Of a DNA stretch of 11,436 bases, positions 5,330 through 11,436 are shown piece by piece. The position numbers and the translations under genes were made by a program. How positions within the stretch are numbered: position 1 is the stretch's first letter; each line of letters opens with the position of its first letter. The notes below the pieces were generated by a model that had not been told where the DNA came from, made no database searches, and saw only the letters and a program-made list of their open reading frames with translations. The stretch comes from an uncultured Eubacteriales bacterium. Lineage in GTDB: Bacteria; Bacillota; Clostridia; Monoglobales; Monoglobaceae. The stretch spans positions 1 to 11,436 of the forward strand of contig URZD01000054.1 in assembly GCA_900552305.1 (NCBI GenBank). The letters are read 5' to 3'.

Positions 5330-6282
5330 ATGACGGCAAGCTTTTTGTGGGCATTGACACAAGCTGTTACACCACTTCGGTCGCGGCAATGACAGAAGGC
5401 GGCGCGGCGCTTGGATTCAAAAAGATGCTTACGGTAAAGGAAGGGGAATGCGGACTGAGGCAATCGGACGCATTTTTTCAGCATATAAAAAACCTGCCTG
5501 AGCTGACCGCGGAGCTGAAAAAGAAGGTCTGCTTCAAAGACTTTGAAAAGGTGTATATCACAGTCAGCTCGCGGCCGAGGAATATCGAAGGCTCCTATAT
5601 GCCGGTGTTTACGGCGGGACGCTCCGCCGCAATGCTTATGGCTGACGCGCTCGGTGCGGAGGTTTTTGAGGTGTCGCACCAGGAAGGGCATATAATGGCG
5701 GCGATATATTCGTGCAAGAGGTACAGTATTCTTGCCGAGCCGTTCCTTTCGTTTCATCTGTCGGGCGGAACAAGCGAGCTGCTGTATGTAAAGCCGCAAA
5801 GCGGCAGGTTTGAATGTGAGATTGTCGGCGGAACGCGCGACCTCCCTGCGGGGCAGTTTATTGACCGCATTGGGGTCGAAATGGGAATGCCGTTTCCGTG
5901 CGGAAAGTATCTTGACTACTCTGCAATGGAGTACGGCGGCGAAAATCCGAAGGTGAAAACCTGCGTCAGCGACTGCTATATAAATTTTTCGGGCGAGGAA
6001 ACGCGCTACAGGCGGCTTTTGGCGGACGGTGCAGACCGTGACCGCACGGCATACGCCGTGATGAAGTGTATTTCCGAATCGGTAAAAGCGGCGGTAATGC
6101 AGGCCCGCGAAAAATACGGAGCGGAAAACGTCCTTATGGTCGGCGGAGTTTCGTCTAGTGCGTTTCTGCGCAGTTGCTTTGCGGAGGTTGAGAATGTGTA
6201 TTTTGCCGAGCCGGAGCTGAGCTGCGACAACGCGGTCGGCGTGTGCGAGCTGGGCAAGATTCTGAGCGGAGCGGGGTTTTAA
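5326..6282 (+). CDS. Kae1/TsaD-like domain protein (peptidase M22 family paralog)
   Basis: A 318-residue ASKHA-fold protein related to TsaD, the enzyme that makes t6A in tRNA. It keeps GIDTSC (9-14), the metal-binding His pair H118-Q-E-G-H122, SGGT (146-149), MVGGVSSSAFLR (271-282) and the late Asp in CDNAVGVCELG (300-310). It differs from true TsaD at several places: the loop after GIDTSC reads YTTSVA, where TsaD has DETSVA; SGGT lacks the His of SGGHT; and the central FSGLKT-type motif is FSGEET. It also holds about twelve cysteines. I therefore take it as a paralog, not the essential TsaD. Its start overlaps the nusB stop by four bases. It sits where B. subtilis has folD, but the sequence shows no resemblance to FolD. 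Activity is unknown. Confidence 0.85.
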   Translation: MNDGKLFVGIDTSCYTTSVAAMTEGGAALGFKKMLTVKEGECGLRQSDAFFQHIKNLPELTAELKKKVCFKDFEKVYITVSSRPRNIEGSYMPVFTAGRSAAMLMADALGAEVFEVSHQEGHIMAAIYSCKRYSILAEPFLSFHLSGGTSELLYVKPQSGRFECEIVGGTRDLPAGQFIDRIGVEMGMPFPCGKYLDYSAMEYGGENPKVKTCVSDCYINFSGEETRYRRLLADGADRDRTAYAVMKCISESVKAAVMQAREKYGAENVLMVGGVSSSAFLRSCFAEVENVYFAEPELSCDNAVGVCELGKILSGAGF

Positions 6283-6297
6283 CGCCCGCCGGAGCGA

Positions 6298-6315
6298 ACT
6301 GTAAAAAAAAACAGT
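6298..6315 (+). other. Small A-loop hairpin after the Kae1-like gene
   Basis: ACTGT (6298-6302) and ACAGT (6311-6315) flank a run of eight A. The stem is weak and no T-run follows, so it is not a usual terminator on the plus strand. It lies just before the xseA promoter. Confidence 0.3.
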
Positions 6316-6323
6316 GACAGAGG

Positions 6324-6352
6324 TTGAAACGGAGCAAGGCAGGCAATATAAA
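6324..6352 (+). promoter_or_regulatory. Promoter of xseA-xseB-ispA
   Basis: TTGAAA (6324-6329), a 17-bp spacer and TATAAA (6347-6352). Each box matches the sigma-A consensus at five of six bases. The start would fall near 6359, with a leader of about 83 nt before the xseA ATG at 6442. It sits in the only sizeable gap (159 bp) of the nusB-ispA group, so the downstream three genes may be expressed independently. Confidence 0.65.
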
Positions 6353-6410
6353 ACGGCGCGGTACGGACGCATTTCAGCCGAGTTTGCTTTTGCGTAACGC
6401 TTAATTCACA

Positions 6411-6441
6411 AAGGGGCGCGGCATTTTGCCGCGGTAACAAT
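6411..6441 (+). promoter_or_regulatory. xseA translation start region: Shine-Dalgarno, hairpin, then AUG
   Basis: AAGGGG (6411-6416) is the only good ribosome site here but lies 25 bases before the ATG at 6442. Between them is a perfect 7-bp hairpin, CGCGGCA (6417-6423) and TGCCGCG (6427-6433), with a TTT loop. If folded, it removes 17 bases and leaves an effective spacing of eight, which is ideal. Thus the hairpin may be needed for efficient initiation. Confidence 0.55.
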
Positions 6442-7683
6442 ATGTTTGAGAAACTGACGCTGACGGTTAGTCAGCTTAATCTTTATATAAAGGATATATT
6501 TAATCAGATTCCGGTTTTCGGAGATATAAATATAAAGGGTGAAATATCCAACTTCAAGCGGCACACATCGGGGCACTTGTATATGTCGCTTAAAGACGAA
6601 ACGGGCGTATTGCGCGCGGTTATGTTCAGAAGCGCGGCTGCGGGTCTTGATTTTAAGCCGGAGAACGGCATGAAGGTTATAGCCTCAGGGCGCATATCGG
6701 TTTATGAACGCGACGGTCAGTATCAGCTCTATATAAATTCGATGAAGCAGGACGGAAAGGGCGACCTTTATGCGGCGTTTGAAAAGCTGAAGGAAAAGCT
6801 GCGGCTTGAAGGCATTTTTGACGCGGCGCACAAAAAGCCGCTGCCGAAATACCCGCGAAGGGTCGGCGTTGTTACTGCACCTACGGGAGCCGCGGTGCGC
6901 GACATAATAAACATTTTGTCGCGGCGGTTTCCGTATGCGGATATAATTCTGTTCCCCGTGCTTGTTCAGGGAGAGAACGCCGCGGCGGAGATTTCCGCGG
7001 CAATAGAATACTTTAACGAAACGCGAGGCGCGGACGTGCTGATTGTCGGAAGGGGCGGCGGCTCGATTGAGGATTTGTGGGCGTTTAACGAGGAAACGGT
7101 TGCCCGCGCAATTTATGCAAGCGAGATTCCGATAATCTCCGCGGTGGGTCACGAAACCGACTTCACCATTGCGGACTTTGCGGCGGATATGCGCGCGCCT
7201 ACGCCGTCAGCGGCGGCGGAGCTTGCCGTGCCGTCGCGCGAGGAACTTGAAACAAAGTTTGACAACGTAAAGCGGCGGATTGAGGTATGCTCGAAACGAG
7301 TGATAGAGAACGGCAGACTGCGGCTGCGCTACTGTGCGGAGCGGCCGGTCATGACATCGCCGATGAACATGGTGGACGAACAAAGACTGAATCTTGACCA
7401 TATATATAAAAGCATGGAGGACTCGGTTTTGCTTAAAGCCGCGGAAAAAAGACAGACTCTCGGTATAAGCGCGTCGAAACTGGAGGCGCTGAGTCCGCTC
7501 GCTACGGTAAGCCGCGGCTTTGCACTTGCAAAAACCTCTGACGGAGCGCTGATTCGCTCAATTAAGCAGGTTAAGGCGGGCGATAATGTAAAAATCAGAG
7601 TTTCCGACGGCGAAATATCCGCCGAGGTCGGGAATACGGCAGCCGACACGGGTATGGCGGCGGATTCCGGTACACCCGATTAA
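6442..7683 (+). CDS. xseA: Exodeoxyribonuclease VII large subunit
   Basis: XseA is the catalytic subunit of ExoVII, which with several XseB copies degrades single-stranded DNA from both ends into short oligonucleotides. The 413 residues fit the family. An N-terminal OB-fold (about 5-103) contains TVSQLNLYIKDIF and GEISNFKRHTSGHLYMSLKD. The catalytic domain has RRVGVVTAPTGAAVRDI (139-155), VGRGGGSIEDLWAFNEE (202-218) and SAVGHETDFTIADFAADMRA (233-252), then PTPSAAAELAVP (253-264). A helical, coiled-coil-rich region (about 265-345) that should bind XseB follows, and LSPLATVSRGFAL (350-362) opens the C-terminal beta part. The last 15 or so residues are a loose Ala/Gly/Asp tail. The start is supported by the leader structure at 6411-6441. 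xseB follows 22 bp downstream. Confidence 0.96.
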   Translation: MFEKLTLTVSQLNLYIKDIFNQIPVFGDINIKGEISNFKRHTSGHLYMSLKDETGVLRAVMFRSAAAGLDFKPENGMKVIASGRISVYERDGQYQLYINSMKQDGKGDLYAAFEKLKEKLRLEGIFDAAHKKPLPKYPRRVGVVTAPTGAAVRDIINILSRRFPYADIILFPVLVQGENAAAEISAAIEYFNETRGADVLIVGRGGGSIEDLWAFNEETVARAIYASEIPIISAVGHETDFTIADFAADMRAPTPSAAAELAVPSREELETKFDNVKRRIEVCSKRVIENGRLRLRYCAERPVMTSPMNMVDEQRLNLDHIYKSMEDSVLLKAAEKRQTLGISASKLEALSPLATVSRGFALAKTSDGALIRSIKQVKAGDNVKIRVSDGEISAEVGNTAADTGMAADSGTPD

Positions 7684-7705
7684 GCAGAGCGAAAGGAGAA
7701 CTAAT

Positions 7706-7954
7706 ATGCCGACTGAGAAACATAGCTTTGAGGAAAATTTAAAGGAGCTTGAAACGGTGGTAAGGTCGCTTGAAAGCGGCAATGTAAGTCTTGACGAAAT
7801 GCTCGGACTTTTCGAGCGCGGCGTTGCACTGACAAAGGAGTGTACAAAGCAGCTTGACAGTACGGAGCAGAAAATAAATATACTTATAAAAAAGGCGGAC
7901 GGTTTAGTGGCTGAGGAGCCGTTTGAAACCGCAATTCCGGGGGATTTAAAATGA
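7706..7954 (+). CDS. xseB: Exodeoxyribonuclease VII small subunit
   Basis: XseB is the small helical-hairpin subunit that binds the long helices of XseA and is needed for nuclease activity. The 82-residue protein carries the family pattern: FEENLKELETVVRSLESGNV (8-27), SLDEMLGLFERGVALTKECT (28-47), then a charged second helix ending in NILIKK (58-63). AAAGGAG (7692-7698) lies seven bases before the ATG. The TGA overlaps the ispA ATG by four bases, and the end of the gene supplies a GGGGGAT sequence that can act as the ispA ribosome site. Confidence 0.95.
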   Translation: MPTEKHSFEENLKELETVVRSLESGNVSLDEMLGLFERGVALTKECTKQLDSTEQKINILIKKADGLVAEEPFETAIPGDLK

Positions 7955-8844
7955 GATTTGAGGAAAAACTCATACAGTATACCGATTCGATAAACAAGGC
8001 GCTTGACGAGCTTTCGGCTGTGCCGGACAACCTTCAGCGCGAGGTTTACGAGGCGATGCGCTACAGCCTTATGGCGGGAGGGAAACGTATACGCCCCGTG
8101 CTTACGCTTGCGGTCTGCGATATGCTCGGCGGCTGCGAGGAGGACGCGCTCCTTTTCGGAACAGCGATTGAGTGCATACATACATATTCGCTCATACATG
8201 ACGATTTGCCGTGTATGGATAATGACGATTTGCGCCGCGGAAAGCCGACCTGTCACAAAAAATTCGGCGAATCGACCGCGCTGCTTGCGGGCGACGGACT
8301 TTTGACCTACGCCTTCGGGCGCATGGCGGATTTGGAGTCATATCACAGGGTGTCGCACACGGACGCGCTGCGCCTTATCGCCGAGGCGTCGAGGTATGCC
8401 GGCTGCGACGGCATGATTGGCGGACAGGTGGTTGACCTTGCCTGCGAGGGCAGAGATGACGTGGGGATTGACACGCTTGTGTATATGCACCGCCGCAAGA
8501 CGGGCGCGCTGATACATCTTGCCGCGGAGGCGGGAGCCTATGCGGCGGGCGCGGATTCCGCCGAGCTGAAAAAAATCGGAGAGTACGCGGACGGCATAGG
8601 ACTTGCGTTCCAGATAAAGGACGATATTCTTGATTTTACAAGCAGTACGGAAACACTGGGAAAGCCGGTCGGCAGCGACAGTGAAAACGGCAAAACAACC
8701 TATGTTACCCATTACGGAATCGAGGGTGCAAGAAAAAAACTTGACGAGGCAACGGACTTTGCAATCGAAAGTATAAAATATTTCGGTGAAAAAGCAGGGT
8801 TTTTGATTGAGCTTGCCGAATATCTTATAAACAGGAAAAATTAA
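7951..8844 (+). CDS. ispA: Farnesyl diphosphate synthase (polyprenyl synthetase)
   Basis: IspA joins IPP to DMAPP and then to GPP, giving farnesyl diphosphate, the precursor of undecaprenyl carrier lipid and quinone side chains. The 297 residues include MAGGKRIRPVL (41-51), the first Asp-rich motif DDLPCMD (84-90) with the two-residue insertion typical of bacterial enzymes, GGQVVDL (157-163), and the second Asp-rich motif with D224, D225 and D228 in FQIKDDILDF. IECIHTYSLIHDDLP (73-87) is almost the same as in E. coli IspA, and this region sets chain length, so C15 product is likely; C20 is possible. The start overlaps the xseB stop by four bases, and the place after xseB is widely conserved. 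No terminator is visible before thrS. Confidence 0.95.
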   Translation: MRFEEKLIQYTDSINKALDELSAVPDNLQREVYEAMRYSLMAGGKRIRPVLTLAVCDMLGGCEEDALLFGTAIECIHTYSLIHDDLPCMDNDDLRRGKPTCHKKFGESTALLAGDGLLTYAFGRMADLESYHRVSHTDALRLIAEASRYAGCDGMIGGQVVDLACEGRDDVGIDTLVYMHRRKTGALIHLAAEAGAYAAGADSAELKKIGEYADGIGLAFQIKDDILDFTSSTETLGKPVGSDSENGKTTYVTHYGIEGARKKLDEATDFAIESIKYFGEKAGFLIELAEYLINRKN

Positions 8845-8907
8845 AGGGTGTGTACCGGTGCGGACCGCGCCGTGTATATATAGTAGAAAGAAGGAAGGAA
8901 GAACACT
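8845..8907 (+). other. Short gap before thrS, with one hairpin
   Basis: This 63-bp gap holds a 6-bp hairpin (CGGTGC 8856-8861 with GCGCCG 8867-8872, including a G-T pair) and then an AT-rich stretch with TATAGT at 8879-8884. No matching -35 box was found at the right distance. There is no room for a T-box leader. GA-rich sequence with GGAAGG (8893-8898) is the thrS ribosome site. thrS may therefore be read through from ispA. Confidence 0.4.
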
Positions 8908-10848
8908 ATGTTAAAAGTGACATTTAAGGGCGGAGACGCCAAAGAGTTTGAAAACGGAACAAGTCTTTTGGAAATGGCAAGGTCGATAAGCGAGGGTCTG
9001 GCACGAACTGCGCTGGCAGGACAGGTTGACGGCACCACGCACGAGATGACCTACACCCCGGAGAACGACTGTACCGTGACCTTTCTGACCTTCGAGGACG
9101 AGGACGGCAGGAAAACCTACAGACACACCGCGTCGCACGTTTTGGCACAGGCGGTAAAGAGGATTTATCCGAACGCAAAGCTGGCAATAGGTCCGGCTAT
9201 TGATGACGGTTTTTACTATGATTTTGATTTTGAAACACCGATAACAAATGACGACCTCGGCAAGATTGAGGACGAGATGCGCAAGATAATCAAAGAGGAC
9301 GAGACTTTGGAGCGTTTTGAACTTCCGAGGGCGGACGCGATTGCGCTGATGAAGGAAAAGAACGAGCCGTACAAGGTTGAGCTGATAGAGGATTTGCCGG
9401 AGGACGCGGTTATCTCGTTCTATAAGCAGGGCGATTTCACAGACCTCTGCGCGGGACCGCACCTTATGTCCACGGGCAGGCTCAAGGCGGTAAAGTTGCA
9501 GTACACGGCGGGAGCATACTGGCGCGGCAACGAGAAAAACAAAATGCTGACAAGAATCTACGGCACGGCATTCCCGAAGAAGTCGGAGCTTGACGCGCAC
9601 CTTGAAATGCTTGAGGAGGCAAAAAAGAGAGATCATAACAAGCTCGGCCGTGAGCTTGGAATATTCACAACGGTTGATTACATCGGTCAGGGACTTCCGA
9701 TTCTTTTGCCAAAGGGCGCAAAGATTTTCCAGATACTTTCAAGATTTGTGGAGGACACCGAGGACGCAAACGGCTGGATGCGTACAAAAACGCCGTACAT
9801 GGCAAAAAGCGACCTTTACAAAATCTCGGGACACTGGGATCACTATCTTGACGGAATGTTTGTACTCGGCGATGAGGAGAAGGACAAAGAGGTATTTGCG
9901 CTGCGTCCGATGACCTGTCCGTTCCAGTATCAGGCATACCTCAACGAGATGCGCAGCTACCGCGACCTTCCGCTGCGTTACGGCGAAACGTCAACGCTGT
10001 TCAGAAACGAGGCGTCCGGCGAGATGCACGGACTTATCCGAGTAAGACAGTTCACGATTTCCGAGGGACACCTTATGTGCCGCCCCGACCAGTTGGAGGA
10101 CGAGTTCCGCAAGTGCCTTGAAATGGCAATATATATGCTGAAAACACTCGGACTTTATGAGGACGTATCATACAGATTCTCACAGTGGGATCCGAACGAC
10201 AGCGAAAAATATATCGGAACGCCGGAGCAGTGGGCAGAGGCGCAGGGAACAATGCAGAAAATCCTTGACCATCTTGAAATACCGTACAAAATCGGCATAG
10301 GCGAGGCGGCGTTCTACGGACCTAAGCTGGATATTCAGATTAAAAACGTATACGGCAAGGAGGACACTCTGATTACGATACAGGTTGACCAGATGCTTGC
10401 AAAGCAGTTCGGCATGGAGTATACGGACGCGGACGGCTCAAAGAAGAATCCGTATATCATTCACAGAACGTCAATCGGCTGCTATGAAAGAACGCTCGCG
10501 TTGCTTATAGAGAAGTATGCGGGCGCGTTTCCGGCATGGCTTGCGCCGACTCAGGTAAAAATTCTTCCGATTTCGGATCACTACAAAGAATATGCCGACA
10601 GCGTTTACTATGAGCTGAAGAACAAGGGATTCCGCGTTGAGGTTGACGACCGCAGCGAGAAAATCGGTTACAAAATCCGCAGCGCTCAGCTTGAAAAGAT
10701 ACCGTATATGCTTATTGTCGGCGAGAAGGAGCAGGGCGAGAAGGCTGTTTCTGTTCGCTGCCGCAAGGAGGGCGACAAGGGTATGATGCCGCTCGGCGAA
10801 TTTATAGATATACTCAGCGACGAGGTTGAGAAAAAGGTAATAAAATAG
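8908..10848 (+). CDS. thrS: Threonine--tRNA ligase
   Basis: ThrRS charges tRNA-Thr and edits mis-attached serine. The 646-residue protein has the full bacterial layout. A TGS domain covers about 1-62. The editing domain (about 65-230) has H73 and H77 (HTASH) and C181/H185 (CAGPH). The class II catalytic domain has motif 1 near TKTPYMAKSDLYKISGHW (293-310), motif 2 in FRNEASGEMHGLIRVRQFT (365-383) and motif 3 as IGCYERTLALLIEKYAGAF (523-541). The zinc ligands C337, H388 and H519 are all present, in RPMTCPFQ, EGHLMC and IIHRTS. The anticodon-binding domain runs from about 546 to the end. All key residues are intact. An intrinsic terminator follows. No T-box is visible upstream. Confidence 0.97.
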   Translation: MLKVTFKGGDAKEFENGTSLLEMARSISEGLARTALAGQVDGTTHEMTYTPENDCTVTFLTFEDEDGRKTYRHTASHVLAQAVKRIYPNAKLAIGPAIDDGFYYDFDFETPITNDDLGKIEDEMRKIIKEDETLERFELPRADAIALMKEKNEPYKVELIEDLPEDAVISFYKQGDFTDLCAGPHLMSTGRLKAVKLQYTAGAYWRGNEKNKMLTRIYGTAFPKKSELDAHLEMLEEAKKRDHNKLGRELGIFTTVDYIGQGLPILLPKGAKIFQILSRFVEDTEDANGWMRTKTPYMAKSDLYKISGHWDHYLDGMFVLGDEEKDKEVFALRPMTCPFQYQAYLNEMRSYRDLPLRYGETSTLFRNEASGEMHGLIRVRQFTISEGHLMCRPDQLEDEFRKCLEMAIYMLKTLGLYEDVSYRFSQWDPNDSEKYIGTPEQWAEAQGTMQKILDHLEIPYKIGIGEAAFYGPKLDIQIKNVYGKEDTLITIQVDQMLAKQFGMEYTDADGSKKNPYIIHRTSIGCYERTLALLIEKYAGAFPAWLAPTQVKILPISDHYKEYADSVYYELKNKGFRVEVDDRSEKIGYKIRSAQLEKIPYMLIVGEKEQGEKAVSVRCRKEGDKGMMPLGEFIDILSDEVEKKVIK

Positions 10849-10858
10849 GTTATTCCGC

Positions 10859-10894
10859 AAAACGGGGCGCTGTGTATAACGGCGCCCGTTTTTT
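10859..10894 (+). terminator. Intrinsic terminator of thrS
   Basis: AAAACGGGGCGC (10859-10870) pairs with GCGCCCGTTTT (from 10882), leaving one bulged G and a loop of about 11 nt, followed by a run of T. It starts 11 bp after the thrS stop. Confidence 0.9.
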
Positions 10895-10932
10895 GACATA
10901 TTAGGCATATCGGGTTTCGATTTCCGTGAGCA
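10895..10932 (+). other. Gap between the thrS terminator and repeat copy 2
   Basis: A TTGACA at 10893-10898 overlaps the terminator T-run, but no -10 box is found 16-18 bp downstream. On the minus strand this stretch weakly resembles the sequence that follows copy 1 (1226-1262), so it may belong to the repeat. Confidence 0.3.
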
Positions 10933-11054
10933 TAGCCGAAAAGGAGCAGCTCAAGCTTGCCTGAAAGGCATTTCGGGTTGCCGGGTATTTTAACACAGGG
11001 CAAACTAAAAATCCGTCTGTCAAAACAGGAGTGTAAATTTCTGCTTTCGGCTAA
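10933..11054 (-). repeat. Structured repeat element, copy 2 (long form)
   Basis: Read on the minus strand, TTAGCCGAAA (11054-11045) and TTTCGGCTA (10941-10933) form the same outer arms as copy 1 (1172-1225). The inner block ATGCCTTT...GGCA...CTTG...TTTTCGGCTA also matches copy 1. About 75 extra bases lie between the left arm and this block. Inner stems on the plus strand are GCAG (10946-10949) with CTGC (11041-11044), TGCCT (10958-10962) with AGGCA (10966-10970), a TTGCC/GGCAA pair, and a CTGT/ACAG hairpin near 11016-11027. It fills most of the gap between thrS and the MGMT-like gene. No protein function was recognised in either strand. Confidence 0.6.
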
Positions 11055-11081
11055 ATAAAAATTTTTCAGGAGGAGCGCTTG

Positions 11082-11396
11082 ATGAGCTTTTACGATAAGG
11101 TATATGAACAGGTTGTAAAGATTCCAAAGGGTAAGGTTGCGACCTACGGACAAATAGCGTTTCTGTGCGGCTCCCCGCGCGCGTCAAGAGCGGTTGGATA
11201 TGCGCTGCACTTTAATCCGCGCCCGGGCGAGATTCCGTGTCACAGAGTGGTAAACAGATACGGAGGTCTTGCGCCGCGGTTTGCCTTCGGAGGGTCGGAG
11301 GCGCAGCGGATTCTGCTTGAAGGCGAGGGCGTTGAGGTTCGCGGTGATGATACCGTTGACATTGAAAAATATCTGTGGCAACCGGGCAACGATTAG
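11082..11396 (+). CDS. MGMT-family alkyltransferase domain protein (short form)
   Basis: A 104-residue protein made only of the C-terminal DNA-binding and active-site domain of O6-alkylguanine-DNA alkyltransferases. VVKIPKGKVATYGQIAFLCG (11-30) and the recognition helix region SPRASRAVGYAL (31-42) match the family. PCHRVV (52-57) keeps the acceptor Cys C53, unlike Atl proteins, where it is Trp or another residue. FGGSEAQRILLEGEGVEV (69-86) is the usual C-terminal part. The N-terminal domain of Ada or Ogt is absent, so it may be a minimal alkyltransferase or a lesion-binding protein; sequence alone does not decide. The ATG at 11082 is chosen because AGGAGG (11068-11073) lies eight bases upstream; a TTG directly before it is a poorer choice. 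Confidence 0.9.
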   Translation: MSFYDKVYEQVVKIPKGKVATYGQIAFLCGSPRASRAVGYALHFNPRPGEIPCHRVVNRYGGLAPRFAFGGSEAQRILLEGEGVEVRGDDTVDIEKYLWQPGND

Positions 11397-11427
11397 GCAT
11401 TTGGAATAACCAAACTGCAGTGAGCAT

Positions 11428-11432
11428 GGAGG
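11428..11432 (+). promoter_or_regulatory. Likely ribosome site of the next gene
   Basis: GGAGG lies four bases from the window end, 31 bp after the MGMT-like stop. A same-strand gene probably starts just outside, possibly in one message with the MGMT-like gene. Confidence 0.4.
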
Positions 11433-11436
11433 ACTG

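Noticed and set aside
5326..6282. Calling this gene tsaD
   Set aside because: Several residues conserved in true TsaD are changed and the context is the nusB-xseA group; the name would overstate what is seen.
5134..6372. 412-codon open frame on the minus strand
   Set aside because: It lies across nusB and the Kae1-like gene, both clear families on the plus strand; its composition is Arg/His/Cys-rich as expected of an antisense shadow, and it has no ribosome site or family resemblance.
8845..8907. T-box leader for thrS
   Set aside because: The gap is only 63 bp and lacks the GGGUGG-ACCGCG antiterminator signature; no terminator hairpin with T-run is present.
10893..10898. TTGACA as a -35 box for the MGMT-like gene
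   Set aside because: No acceptable -10 lies 16-18 bp downstream, and the hexamer is partly made by the T-run of the thrS terminator.
10993..11005. ACACAGGGCAAAC, resembling the start of a c-di-GMP-I (GEMM) riboswitch
   Set aside because: The rest of the motif (GACGCAAAGCC and CGGCCUAAA with the tetraloop-receptor stems) is missing, and the segment is better explained as the inside of repeat copy 2.
10686..11153. 155-codon minus-strand frame over the thrS-MGMT gap
   Set aside because: It runs antisense through the MGMT start, repeat copy 2, the thrS terminator and the thrS end; no family is recognisable. Its openness is a side effect of composition and of the repeat.

Overview
The window reads as ordinary chromosomal DNA of a Clostridia-type Firmicute, probably a gut-associated Eubacteriales/Oscillospiraceae-like organism. 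The grounds are the nusB-xseA-xseB-ispA gene order, an Asp23/YqhY-like gene just before nusB, strong AGGAGG-type ribosome sites, sigma-A promoters (several with an extended -10 TGn), occasional GTG/TTG starts, and intermediate GC content. The lineage is an inference. No phage, transposase, CRISPR, tRNA or rRNA was seen.

Layout. (1) 2-1098: the tail of a membrane protein, overlapped by an ApbE-type flavin transferase. (2) 1133-2458: a strong promoter, a leader of about 200 nt carrying a structured repeat, then a two-gene unit encoding a COG2426 'small multidrug export' membrane protein and a PAP2 lipid phosphatase, closed by an intrinsic terminator. (3) 2564-3685, minus strand: lrgA-lrgB with its own promoter. 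(4) 3717-4268: a divergently transcribed GNAT acetyltransferase. (5) 4332-8844: an Asp23/YqhY-like gene, nusB, a Kae1/TsaD-like paralog, then xseA, xseB and ispA. The first three follow one promoter; a second good promoter lies in the 159-bp gap before xseA. In Bacillus subtilis the order is yqhY-nusB-folD-xseA-xseB-ispA, so the Kae1-like gene sits where folD would be. (6) 8908-10894: thrS with its terminator. (7) 10895-11396: a second, longer copy of the structured repeat in the opposite orientation, then a short MGMT-fold alkyltransferase. The window ends in a probable ribosome site for the next gene.

Together the genes cover housekeeping roles: flavinylation, envelope lipid handling and isoprenoid precursor supply (COG2426 protein, PAP2, IspA), murein hydrolase or metabolite-export control (LrgAB), rRNA antitermination (NusB), DNA repair (ExoVII, MGMT-like) and translation (ThrRS). 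I see no clearly new multi-gene system. The least explained items are the pair of related structured elements (1172-1225 and 10933-11054), a hairpin lying exactly between the Shine-Dalgarno and the AUG of xseA, and the diverged Kae1-like protein in the nusB operon.
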